Assembly: GCA_006844765.1 (NCBI GenBank)
Contig: SPJV01000146.1
Location: forward strand, 1-24,142
Length of the DNA stretch: 24,142 nucleotides
Reading direction: 5' to 3'
DNA from: Alphaproteobacteria bacterium
GTDB lineage: Bacteria > Pseudomonadota > Alphaproteobacteria > UBA8366 > Aestuariispiraceae
The position numbers and the translations under genes were made by a program. This document shows, piece after piece, positions 7,588 to 15,018 of this stretch (its first letter is position 1; each line of letters opens with the position of its first letter). The notes beneath the pieces are model-generated. The model was given only the letters and a program-made list of their open reading frames with translations, was not told the DNA's origin and ran no database searches.

Positions 7588-8928
7588 TTGGCGCGAAAAT
7601 ACTTCGGAACGGATGGGATGCGGGGGACCGCAAATGTGGCGCCTATCACGCCGGACTGCGTCTTGCGCCTGGCCCAAGCGGCAGCAGCGCGCTTCCGGCG
7701 CGGCGATCACCGCCATCGTGTCGTGATTGGTAAGGACACGCGGTTATCTGGCTATATGCTCGAACCGGCGATGACAGCCGGCTTTGTCTCGATGGGTATG
7801 GATGTGATCCTGACGGGCCCCATGCCGACGCCGGCGGTAGCCATGTTGACCGGGTCCATGCGCGCGGATCTGGGTGTTATGATTTCAGCGTCTCATAACC
7901 CTTTCCAAGACAATGGCATCAAGCTCTTTGGTCCCGATGGTTACAAGTTATCTGATGAGGACGAGCTTGAGATCGAGCGTATGATGGATGAAGGGGTTGA
8001 GGCGCTTGCATCGCCCGGATCGCTTGGACGCGCGCAACGGATCGACGATGCGGGTCGCTATATCGAATTCGTTAAGCGCAGTTTCCCCAGCACATTGAGC
8101 CTGGACGGACTGAAAGTGGTCGTCGATTGCGCCCATGGTGCTGCCTATAAGGTTGCGCCGGTGGTTCTTCATGAACTTGGCGCGGAAGTGGTTGCTTTCG
8201 CGGTCTCGCCCGATGGTCGGAACATAAATCGGGAGTGCGGGGCGACGAAGCCACAAGCGATGTGTGAGCAGGTTGTCGCTCATGGCGCGGATCTTGGGAT
8301 TGCGCTGGATGGCGATGCGGATCGCTTGATTGTTTGTGATGAAAAAGGGCAGGTGGTTGATGGCGATCAACTCATGGCCTTGATCGCAGCCTCTTGGGGC
8401 GCAGACGGACGTTTGAAAGGCGATGTGGTCGCCACGGTTATGTCTAACCTCGGCTTTGAGCGTTTCTTGGAAGCGCATGGCATTGGCATGACACGGACAA
8501 AGGTCGGTGATCGCTATGTGGTTGAAGCTATGCGCGCCCAAGGCTGTAATTTGGGCGGAGAGCAATCGGGTCACATCATTCTGTCCGATTATGCAACCAC
8601 GGGCGACGGCCTGATCGCCGCGCTGCAAGTACTTGCGGTTCTGGTGGCAGACAATAAGCCGATGAGCGAGACCGGGCGCTGCTTTGACCCTGTCCCGCAG
8701 CTTTTGAAGAACGCCCGATTTGAAGGCGTGTCGCCGCTTGAGAATCCGGATGTGAAGGCGGCAATAGCCTCCGGGGAAGAGCGTCTTAACGGAAAGGGGC
8801 GCTTGGTTATCCGTCCTTCCGGGACGGAGCCCCTTATTCGGGTGATGGCGGAAGGCGATGATGGAGATTTGGTAGAGGCAGTCGTCTCGGAAATCGTCGC
8901 GGCGGTTGAGGTCGCGGCCTCCAACTGA
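7588..8928 (+). CDS. glmM: Phosphoglucosamine mutase
   Basis: GlmM interconverts glucosamine-6-phosphate and glucosamine-1-phosphate on the way to UDP-GlcNAc, and so supplies peptidoglycan and LPS. The 446-residue protein starts MARKYFGTDGMRG, the canonical N-terminus. The phosphoserine loop ISASHNP places the catalytic serine at residue 102. The metal-binding loop DGDADR holds Asp241, Asp243 and Asp245. The C-terminal phosphate-binding loop is RPSGTEPLIRVM. The start is TTG at 7588, chosen because AAGGAGG lies at 7575-7581 and because family homology begins exactly there; the frame upstream is open but unconserved. A TTG start may hold down translation. Confidence 0.97.
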   Translation: MARKYFGTDGMRGTANVAPITPDCVLRLAQAAAARFRRGDHRHRVVIGKDTRLSGYMLEPAMTAGFVSMGMDVILTGPMPTPAVAMLTGSMRADLGVMISASHNPFQDNGIKLFGPDGYKLSDEDELEIERMMDEGVEALASPGSLGRAQRIDDAGRYIEFVKRSFPSTLSLDGLKVVVDCAHGAAYKVAPVVLHELGAEVVAFAVSPDGRNINRECGATKPQAMCEQVVAHGADLGIALDGDADRLIVCDEKGQVVDGDQLMALIAASWGADGRLKGDVVATVMSNLGFERFLEAHGIGMTRTKVGDRYVVEAMRAQGCNLGGEQSGHIILSDYATTGDGLIAALQVLAVLVADNKPMSETGRCFDPVPQLLKNARFEGVSPLENPDVKAAIASGEERLNGKGRLVIRPSGTEPLIRVMAEGDDGDLVEAVVSEIVAAVEVAASN

Positions 8929-8966
8929 CAGTAGGCCGCAGTGAGTGGTTTGCCAGTGGGGACATC

Positions 8967-9605
8967 GTGGGGAATTCTGATCCGAATTTGAGAAAACTCG
9001 CTGCCGAGACGATCAATGTCTATGATCGTCAGGGCGGTGCATTCGACGCCCAACGTCCGAAAAAACTTCACGAACACAAGTGGTTACAAAAGCTTGCTAA
9101 TCTGCTCCCCTCCGGTGGCTCGATACTGGATGTAGGGTGCGGTGCGGCGGAGCCCTTTCCGGAATGGTTCAGGGCGCAGGGGTTTCAGGTGACCGGCATC
9201 GATGCGTCCGTAACAATGCTGGGTATCGCCCGACAACGTTATCCGGATGGCGAATGGCGGCAGCTAGACATACGTAATCTGGACTTTGATGCTTGTTTCG
9301 ACGGATTGATCGCTTGGCACAGCTTCTTCCATCTGACGAAAGACGATCAGCGCCGAACTTTGCCACGCTTTGCTGCGTGTTTGAGGGCGGGTGGTGCGAT
9401 GCTGTTGACGGTTGGCCCGGAAGAAGGGGAGGTCATTGGTCATGTCGGTGGGGAGGAAGTGTACCATGCCAGCCTCTCCCCAGAAGAGTATGATCAAGTC
9501 CTGCATGACGCCGGCATGGATATCGTTGAATTCGTTCCGGAAGATCCGGAATGTGACATGAATACGCTCCTGCTCGCGACGAAGCGGGCAGATCACGCGC
9601 GTTAG
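8967..9605 (+). CDS. Class I SAM-dependent methyltransferase
   Basis: This 212-residue protein has motif I as LDVGCGAAEP (residues 54-63), then FQVTGIDASVTMLGIARQRYP and LDIRNLDFDACFDGLIAWHSFFHL. The last is a motif IV-type segment seen in small-molecule methyltransferases. N-terminal YDRQGGAFDAQRPKKLHE suggests a cap helix. The C-terminal part (GEVIGHVGGEEVYHASLSPEEY) matches the class often annotated as type 11/25 methyltransferases. The substrate is unknown. The start is GTG at 8967 with GGGGA at 8957-8961; no better ATG lies upstream. It follows glmM by 38 bases and may be cotranscribed. It converges on the minus-strand gene ending at 9623 with no obvious terminator between them. Confidence 0.82.
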   Translation: MGNSDPNLRKLAAETINVYDRQGGAFDAQRPKKLHEHKWLQKLANLLPSGGSILDVGCGAAEPFPEWFRAQGFQVTGIDASVTMLGIARQRYPDGEWRQLDIRNLDFDACFDGLIAWHSFFHLTKDDQRRTLPRFAACLRAGGAMLLTVGPEEGEVIGHVGGEEVYHASLSPEEYDQVLHDAGMDIVEFVPEDPECDMNTLLLATKRADHAR

Positions 9606-9622
9606 GAGCGGTTCGAGAGAGG

Positions 9623-10024
9623 TTAGGCCCGGGCCGTAATTCCCCTATCCGGTAACAAGAAGGCGGTCCGTGCCAGATCGGAATTGATGCGGGATTCCGA
9701 ATAGTGGTTTCGTAAGGTTTTTGAAGTGATTAGGTCTGGATTTGAATCTAAAAAATCATCTGCAGTTCCGCATTCTTTGTCTGCCATCCGCTCTGCGATC
9801 ATGCCCATGAACGCAATGGTGATCGTTGTATTGAACTTTGCCGGCGCGCCTGCCGCATTTGCGAGCTTTTGGATTGTTCGTGAATACCGATAGGTGGCCT
9901 CCAGAAAGTCGTATTTCTCGAGCATCATAAAGGCGACGCGGAGATGGTCACGATGTCCAAAACTCTTGGCATCGATTGTATATGTCTCAAAGGCCTCAAG
10001 GAGGGATTGATCGGTGTCGGTCAT
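9623..10024 (-). CDS. Conserved protein of unknown function, second gene of RHH operon
   Basis: The product is a 133-residue, mostly helical protein. I recognise a recurring uncharacterised proteobacterial pattern: a histidine-containing FGHRDHLRVAFMMLEKYDFL segment early, then KFNTTITIAFMGMIAERM in the middle. No enzymatic family can be named. The spaced His/Asp residues (HRDH) and polar core look like a binding site rather than purely structural sequence, but that is inference. Its ATG overlaps the stop of the upstream gene in an ATGA arrangement (10021-10024), so the two are translationally coupled. It is therefore expected to be controlled by the palindromic promoter at 10279-10307. No signal peptide or membrane segment is seen. 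Confidence 0.7.
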   Translation of the reverse strand: MTDTDQSLLEAFETYTIDAKSFGHRDHLRVAFMMLEKYDFLEATYRYSRTIQKLANAAGAPAKFNTTITIAFMGMIAERMADKECGTADDFLDSNPDLITSKTLRNHYSESRINSDLARTAFLLPDRGITARA

Positions 10025-10272
10025 TTCTCTCTCTCCGTTATCCTGTGACTATCCTCGGCGACGAGGTCCAGTTCGTAGACCTCCCGCAACATTTGGATTT
10101 TTTGCAATGTCTCCGGACCGAAGGGTGTCTTTCCTTCGAAGCAATGCAGGGTCATTCCCTCAATCAGCTCCGCGACGGGCATATCCAAGTGTTCCGCCAA
10201 GGCTTTCATGACCTTCAGCAGTCGTTTCTCAAGACGGATGCCCGTCTGAACGCGTTCGATTGATTTCACCAT
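10021..10272 (-). CDS. Ribbon-helix-helix-like small DNA-binding protein
   Basis: This is an 83-residue protein. The N-terminal half, VQTGIRLEKRLLKVMKAL followed by EHLDMPVAELIEGMTL, reads as a beta strand, a helix, a turn and a second helix. That is the ribbon-helix-helix (MetJ/Arc, CopG-like) plan used by small repressors and antitoxins. The C-terminal half (FGPETLQKIQMLREVYELDL) is a further helix. There is no Shine-Dalgarno sequence before ATG 10272, and the predicted transcription start falls on that ATG, so the mRNA may be leaderless. A 12-base palindrome in its own promoter is a natural autoregulatory site. Its stop overlaps the start of the unknown protein at 9623-10024. A toxin-antitoxin role is possible but unproven. 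Confidence 0.68.
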   Translation of the reverse strand: MVKSIERVQTGIRLEKRLLKVMKALAEHLDMPVAELIEGMTLHCFEGKTPFGPETLQKIQMLREVYELDLVAEDSHRITEREK

Positions 10273-10278
10273 GACTTA

Positions 10279-10307
10279 TAAATATTATCTTGGTACCAAG
10301 GTGTCAA
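10279..10307 (-). promoter_or_regulatory. Promoter with palindromic operator in the spacer
   Basis: On the minus strand TTGACA (10302-10307), a 17-base spacer and TATTTA (10279-10284) form a good sigma-70-type promoter. The spacer contains the perfect 12-base palindrome CTTGGTACCAAG (10289-10300). A protein bound there would block polymerase directly, and the gene product just downstream looks like a ribbon-helix-helix repressor. The expected start point is at or next to the ATG at 10272. Confidence 0.7.
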
Positions 10308-10322
10308 TGCTTGAAAGTCCGT

Positions 10323-10351
10323 TTGATCCGAGGTGGCACCATTCTTATGAC
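10323..10351 (+). promoter_or_regulatory. Candidate promoter of the MFS gene
   Basis: TTGATC at 10323-10328 and TATGAC at 10346-10351 are separated by 17 bases, about 70 bases before the MFS start. It lies next to the divergent promoter at 10279-10307, so the regulator there could also affect it. The hexamers are only moderate matches. Confidence 0.4.
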
Positions 10352-10424
10352 AGCCCTTCGCGGGCGGTTGCCTTGTTGTTGGTTCGCTGGTTTGCGATAG
10401 TTCAGCTCCCCTCAGGAGCAAATG

Positions 10425-11657
10425 ATGCAAGACGTTGAAGACAGCCGCGCGAGCGGATCACCCCGCTTGGCGCTAGGGTTTTCCTGTGTTGGGCATTTTC
10501 TATTTCATTATTTCGCGGCGATGTATTTTACGATTGTCCTGGCGCTGTCCAAAGATTGGACGGACCAGAACTATGTCGACTTGCTCACCCTATGGACACC
10601 GGCATCCATGCTGATCGGCCTTTTGGCGCTTCCCGCCGGCCGCCTGGCGGATAAATGGTCGAGCCCAGGGATGCTGACCGTGATGTTCCTCGGCATGGGC
10701 GGCGCAACGATTGCCTGCGGGTTTGCGGCAGAGACGACCGGGCTGATGGTCTTCTTATGTGGGATTGGGCTCTTTGGGGCGATCTACCACCCGGTTGGTA
10801 TCCCCTGGATTATCAAGACCGCTGATGGGCCGGTTGGAATGCGGCTTGCGGTAAACAACATCTTTGGCGGGCTTGGCGGTGCTGCGGCGGGCGGTGCAAC
10901 GGGGCTATTGGCGGATATTGCCGGTTGGCGGATAGCGTTCATTGCACCCGGTATCATCTGTGTGATCCTGGGGCTCGCCATGTTGTTCTGTGTCGCGCGG
11001 GGAATGATCCAGGAGGGCGAGGGAAGCGGTAAATCGAAAGCGGGTGGTTCGGATGGTCGCGGTAACATTGCGGCCTTTGCCATGTTGCTGTTCCCGATGT
11101 TTGCCGTGGGTCTGATCTACAACACGATGCAGGCCGGTTTGCCGAAATTGTTTGAGGAAGGCATGACCGGTTGGCTGGGTGGGGACATCGTCAAGATCGG
11201 TTTTGCCGTCACCATCATATATTCGGCTGCCGCTGTGATGCAGGTCGCAGGGGGGCTGCTTGCCGATCGTCATAGTTTGAAATGGGTCTACTGTCTCGGA
11301 TGGCTGATCCATCTTCCGATGTTGCTGCTTATGGCGATGAGTGGCGAAGTGATTTTGTTCCTGGCGTCCATGATGATGGTGATCGCCAGTTCGGCATCCT
11401 TGCCGTCGGAGAATATGTTGCTCTCCCGCTTTGCTCCGGCGCAACATCAATCATTGGCATTCGGCGTGAAATACGTCCTTGCCTTCGGCGCGGCACCGCT
11501 CGGCATTTGGTTGATCAATGTGATGCGAGATTGGACCGGTGATTTCACCGGGCTGCTTTACAGCTTGGCCGCTGTCGCAGCTGCCGCATTCGCCGTGGTA
11601 CTGTTGTTGCCGGGGGAAGGGACATCCAACCGCGGGACGCTGAAAGGCGCAGAATAG
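10425..11657 (+). CDS. Major facilitator superfamily transporter
   Basis: This roughly 410-residue inner-membrane protein has about twelve hydrophobic segments in two halves separated by a charged loop (around EGEGSGKSKAGGSDGRG). The loop after the second helix has ALPAGRLADKW, the MFS motif A-like signature. GLFGAIYHPVGIPWI resembles the conserved fourth/fifth-helix region of the fosmidomycin-resistance/MFS_1 branch, which has an A-x-YHPVG core. The second-half counterpart is GGLLADRHSLKWVY. The substrate is unknown, though an efflux role is typical of this branch. Tandem ATGs occur at 10422 and 10425; AGGAG at 10414-10418 is better spaced for 10425. It converges with the lpoA-like gene. Confidence 0.85.
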   Translation: MQDVEDSRASGSPRLALGFSCVGHFLFHYFAAMYFTIVLALSKDWTDQNYVDLLTLWTPASMLIGLLALPAGRLADKWSSPGMLTVMFLGMGGATIACGFAAETTGLMVFLCGIGLFGAIYHPVGIPWIIKTADGPVGMRLAVNNIFGGLGGAAAGGATGLLADIAGWRIAFIAPGIICVILGLAMLFCVARGMIQEGEGSGKSKAGGSDGRGNIAAFAMLLFPMFAVGLIYNTMQAGLPKLFEEGMTGWLGGDIVKIGFAVTIIYSAAAVMQVAGGLLADRHSLKWVYCLGWLIHLPMLLLMAMSGEVILFLASMMMVIASSASLPSENMLLSRFAPAQHQSLAFGVKYVLAFGAAPLGIWLINVMRDWTGDFTGLLYSLAAVAAAAFAVVLLLPGEGTSNRGTLKGAE

Positions 11658-11707
11658 GGTCAGCAGCTCAGCTAACCTCTATAACATTGCCCATAGTACT
11701 TCGGGCG

Positions 11708-13204
11708 TTAATTGATCGCTGGGGAGAAACTTGTCGGGGCGGGCAGGAGAGTCTGCGTCCCGCCTTTGGTTATCTCCATGATCGCATAACCCCGCTCTGC
11801 GACACCATTTTGCCGGAAGCGGAAGAGTCCCTCGGTCCCGTTATAGCCGTTCGGGTTGGTCAGGGATGCGGCGCTGAAATCGGCATCGCGTCCGCTCTTG
11901 GCGAGGCTGACGGCCAAGGCGGTGATGTCATAGGCCAGTGACGCCAGCCGCGCGGGTGAATAACCGAAGGTCTGTGCATAGCGCTGCGCAAAGACCGCGC
12001 GTTTGTCTGATGGCGGGGCCGGGTAGCGGGCGCCGATCAAGGCAGGCTCGTTCGAGATATTGCCGAAATTGTCCCAGGGCTGCAGGCCCAAGATCCGCAC
12101 GATGGGCTGATCGACATCGAAATAGGCCAACTGCGCCGAGAGGATTCGCAATGTCTGGGCAGAGGTGGCGGGAACCAGGATCGCATCGAAAGGCGGATCG
12201 CCAACCGTATCCAGGTTCTCCAAAGCTCTTAAGGCGCGTTTGGACGCCTCGTCTTCATTCCCCGCCAGTTCTCTTCGCTGCTTTATGAGCGCCTTGTGAC
12301 GCTGATCGTAGTTTGAAATGGATCTGATCGGGCCGCTGAAATCTGTTCCTTGCGGATTGTAGAAGTTGAGCTTCGTGATAGACGCGCCATAGTCGGTCGC
12401 GGTCCGTTGCAGGGCTGCAACCACGACCTCTCCATAAGCATTGCTGGGCGCCAGAACAGCGAAGTTCAGGCGGCCTTCCGCGATTGCATCGCCGACAACG
12501 GCGCGGACCTGCTGCTCTGGTGTGAAGCCGGCGAGGTAAACCCCTTCCTCCGCAACAGCAGAGGAGTTGGAAAAGGCAATCATGGGAACCCCGCGTGACG
12601 TGGCGAGCGGCTTCGCCGCTTCAACGGAGCCAGCCAGCAATGGGCCGAGAATAATCCGCGCCCCTTGCTCAAGCGCTTGGCGTACTGCGGTGGCGGCGCC
12701 GCCCGTTGTGCCGCGTGTGTCGAAGGGAAGGAGCCGCGCATCCGGATTGCCAATATCAAATAGGGCCATTTGCGCGCCGTCCAGCAGGCTCTTCCCGGCT
12801 TTCGCATGGGCGCCGCTTAAAGGGGCTAACAGGGCAATTGGCGCGCCTTCGACGATCTTGATATCCAGCAATTCCGCCGCTGGACCTTGGAGTTCGGATT
12901 CGGAGGTGGAGGCGCCGCCCGCCGCCGCAATAGGTGCAACCCCGGTTTGTCCCGCCGTCAACGGTGCCCCTTCAGGATTGCCGACGGTCGCCATGGGGGA
13001 GTGTGGCGGCACATTTCCGGTCGGCAGTGGCAGGATGGAAGTCTTATTGACCAAGCGGCTATGCTTGTTTCCACCGCCGCAGCCAGCCAGTATTCCCGCG
13101 ACCGCCAATGCCGCAAACCCAATACGCATGGCTTGCCGCAAGCGGTTCGATGACTTCAGCCGGTTTGGCCCATTCTTATTTGGCGACAGCGCGGATAACG
13201 ACAC
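11708..13204 (-). CDS. lpoA: Penicillin-binding protein activator, LpoA/YraM-like lipoprotein
   Basis: The protein is a periplasmic lipoprotein with a type 1 periplasmic-binding fold. A hydrophobic segment ends in the lipobox LAGC (Cys42 from this start). It is followed by a low-complexity linker, then PIALLAPLSGAHAKAGKSLL and ARIILGPLLAGSVEAAKPLA, typical of YraM-like and amino-acid-binding domains. LpoA activates PBP1A in enterobacteria; in alphaproteobacteria the role is inferred. Divergent rsmI-yraN matches the E. coli yraM-yraL-yraN locus. The GTG at 13204 has AGAGGAG about ten bases upstream. An ATG at 13129 would give a shorter, more standard signal peptide with lipobox Cys17, and I cannot decide between them. 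It lacks the N-terminal TPR domain of E. coli LpoA. Confidence 0.82.
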   Translation of the reverse strand: MSLSALSPNKNGPNRLKSSNRLRQAMRIGFAALAVAGILAGCGGGNKHSRLVNKTSILPLPTGNVPPHSPMATVGNPEGAPLTAGQTGVAPIAAAGGASTSESELQGPAAELLDIKIVEGAPIALLAPLSGAHAKAGKSLLDGAQMALFDIGNPDARLLPFDTRGTTGGAATAVRQALEQGARIILGPLLAGSVEAAKPLATSRGVPMIAFSNSSAVAEEGVYLAGFTPEQQVRAVVGDAIAEGRLNFAVLAPSNAYGEVVVAALQRTATDYGASITKLNFYNPQGTDFSGPIRSISNYDQRHKALIKQRRELAGNEDEASKRALRALENLDTVGDPPFDAILVPATSAQTLRILSAQLAYFDVDQPIVRILGLQPWDNFGNISNEPALIGARYPAPPSDKRAVFAQRYAQTFGYSPARLASLAYDITALAVSLAKSGRDADFSAASLTNPNGYNGTEGLFRFRQNGVAERGYAIMEITKGGTQTLLPAPTSFSPAIN

Positions 13205-13206
13205 GA

Positions 13207-14142
13207 ATGAAAGACTCCTCTAACGCCCAGGGCGATGCCTCCAGATATACGAAGCCGGCGGGGCCAAGTAAACCGCCGGACGCGCTCTCTATCGGCCGAA
13301 CTGTCGATCCCGGTCTATATATCGTCTCCACCCCCATTGGGAACCTTCGGGATATTACCTTGCGGGCGCTTGATGTCCTGCGGGCGGCGGACATTATTGC
13401 CTGCGAGGATACACGGATTACCCGCCGTCTTTGTCAGGCCTATGACATCACTGGGAAACTGATCGCCTATCATGACCATAATGCGGAGAAAGTAAGGCCA
13501 TCTCTGCTGCGCGCGGCGGCTGAGGGGAAGGTTGTTGCTCAAGTCTCTGATGCTGGAACTCCTGTTGTTTCCGATCCCGGATATCGTTTGGTTCGTGCGG
13601 CAGTGGATGAAGGCCTGCCGGTTCTGGCGATTCCCGGGGCATCGGCGCCGTTGACGGCATTGGCGGCGTCTGGACTTCCTTCAGATGGTTTTTTCTTCGC
13701 AGGTTTCCTGCCACCCAAACAAGGCGCGCGGCGAAGCCGAATCGCTGCCTTGTCCGCGATACCGGGGTCGCTCATTCTGTTTGAAACGGGGCCACGCCTC
13801 GCCGCATCGCTGGCAGATATGGCCGCTGTATGGGGCGCGCGGGAAGGGGCGGTGATGCGGGAGCTTACCAAACGCTTCGAAGAACACCGGCGCGGCACAA
13901 TCGCGGAGTTGGCAGCGCAATATGCCGCCGCTGAGGCCCCGCCGAAGGGAGAAATCGTTGTACTGGTCTCCCCGCCTGCCGAAAGCGAAGCGCCGGATGA
14001 TGCGGCCGTTGATGATCTGTTGCGTGATGCGCTTGGTAGGGGCTCGCTGAAAGACGCGGCCGCTGAGGTTACTGCGCTGACCGGTCGTAAGAAGAAAGAT
14101 GTCTATGCCCGCGCCTTGCAACTATCGAAAGAGGGGCCGTGA
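13207..14142 (+). CDS. rsmI: 16S rRNA (cytidine(1402)-2'-O)-methyltransferase RsmI
   Basis: RsmI methylates the ribose of C1402 in the decoding centre of 16S rRNA, using SAM. The 311-residue protein has the tetrapyrrole-methylase-fold motifs in order: LYIVSTPIGNLRDITLRA (residues 37-54), ACEDTRITRRL, SDAGTPVVSDPGYRLV, IPGASAPLTALAASGLPSDG and a C-terminal helical region ending LTGRKKKDVYARALQLSKE. The first 36 residues are a low-conservation extension with no alternative start codon inside. ATG 13207 is therefore used although no clear ribosome site precedes it. The start lies two bases from the possible GTG start of the divergent lipoprotein gene. The stop overlaps the next start by four bases. 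Confidence 0.95.
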   Translation: MKDSSNAQGDASRYTKPAGPSKPPDALSIGRTVDPGLYIVSTPIGNLRDITLRALDVLRAADIIACEDTRITRRLCQAYDITGKLIAYHDHNAEKVRPSLLRAAAEGKVVAQVSDAGTPVVSDPGYRLVRAAVDEGLPVLAIPGASAPLTALAASGLPSDGFFFAGFLPPKQGARRSRIAALSAIPGSLILFETGPRLAASLADMAAVWGAREGAVMRELTKRFEEHRRGTIAELAAQYAAAEAPPKGEIVVLVSPPAESEAPDDAAVDDLLRDALGRGSLKDAAAEVTALTGRKKKDVYARALQLSKEGP

Positions 14143-14546
14143 CCAAACTGCCTGGCAAGGACAAGAAATCACGCGTGAAGGATCCAAGTCGCGGTGTCGC
14201 AGAGACGCGGGGTAGAGTCGCGGAATCACGCGCGGCGCTGTTGTTGCGGGTAAAAGGTTACCGAATACTCGGCCGTCGAATTCGCACACCGGTTGGGGAG
14301 ATTGACCTTTTGGCACGGCGCGGGCGGCTTTTGGCCATTGTGGAAGTGAAAGCCCGTGCCAGAACATCCGATGCCCTGGAATCGCTGACCTGGCGGCAGC
14401 GGCAACGGATTGAACGGGCGAGCGAATGGTTGATCTCTCGCCAACCTGAATGGGCGGTGCTTGATCGGCGTTTTGATCTGGTCACTTTGGGGGCTTCTGG
14501 ATGGCCCCGGCATTTACCGGATGCCTGGCGGCCAGGACTTGCGTGA
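14139..14546 (+). CDS. yraN: YraN family (UPF0102) endonuclease-fold protein
   Basis: This is a 135-residue protein with the family core AESRAALLLRVKGYRILGRR, then GEIDLLARRGRLLAIVEVKAR. The Asp56, Glu69 and Lys71 arrangement is the D-ExK of the restriction-endonuclease-like fold, and QRQRIERASEWLI is the usual C-terminal helix. The biological role of YraN is not settled; a nuclease role in DNA processing has been proposed from the fold. It starts with GTG at 14139, sharing GTGA with the rsmI stop, so translation is coupled. The lpoA / rsmI-yraN neighbourhood is conserved over proteobacteria. The first 25 residues are basic and unconserved. Confidence 0.93.
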   Translation: MTKLPGKDKKSRVKDPSRGVAETRGRVAESRAALLLRVKGYRILGRRIRTPVGEIDLLARRGRLLAIVEVKARARTSDALESLTWRQRQRIERASEWLISRQPEWAVLDRRFDLVTLGASGWPRHLPDAWRPGLA

Positions 14547-14594
14547 GTTGAGGATGGTGCTGCGTCCTATGCAGTACGTTCCTGGGGAGGAATG

Positions 14595-15002
14595 ATGGCA
14601 TTGCAAATTGAACGGCTCGATCACCTTGTGATGACCTGCGCGGATGTTGAGGCAACAGCGGCCTTCTATGTCCGGGTGCTTGGTATGACGAGGGAGACCT
14701 TCGGCGGTGGCCGCATTGCGCTGCGCTATGGCGGTTTGAAGGATGGCCAGAAGATTAACCTCCATCCGACACAGGGGAATGATATCGGATTGCTGGCACG
14801 GGTCGCCATGCCGGGGACGGAAGACCTCTGTTTCGTAACGGAAGACAGCCCGGACACTGTCATCGCCCATCTTCAATCCGAAGGCGTGGCGGTCCTTGAA
14901 GGACCTGTCACCAGAACCGGTGCTCTTGGGCCGATCCAATCGGTTTACTTCCGCGATCCTGATGGGAATCTGGTCGAGGTTTCCAGCTATGCGGACCGAT
15001 GA
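14595..15002 (+). CDS. VOC (glyoxalase/dioxygenase-fold) family protein
   Basis: This is a 135-residue vicinal-oxygen-chelate protein made of two beta-alpha-beta-beta-beta units. RLDHLVMTCADVEATAAFYV opens the first unit, with the metal-ligand-type histidine. YFRDPDGNLVEVSSY closes the second, with the conserved glutamate. The middle contains KINLHPTQ, whose histidine corresponds to a metal ligand in the group often called virulence-protein-like glyoxalases. The actual reaction is unknown. Tandem ATGs lie at 14592 and 14595; GGGGAGG at 14584-14590 is too close to the first, so 14595 is preferred. The gene is followed 16 bases later by a transporter on the same strand. Confidence 0.85.
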   Translation: MALQIERLDHLVMTCADVEATAAFYVRVLGMTRETFGGGRIALRYGGLKDGQKINLHPTQGNDIGLLARVAMPGTEDLCFVTEDSPDTVIAHLQSEGVAVLEGPVTRTGALGPIQSVYFRDPDGNLVEVSSYADR

Positions 15003-15018
15003 TCGGGACGGAGTGGCA

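Noticed and set aside
14896..15018. Upstream extension of the EamA transporter into the VOC gene
   Set aside because: It would overlap the VOC coding region by over 100 bases. ATG 15019 has a proper ribosome site and the first membrane helix begins soon after it.
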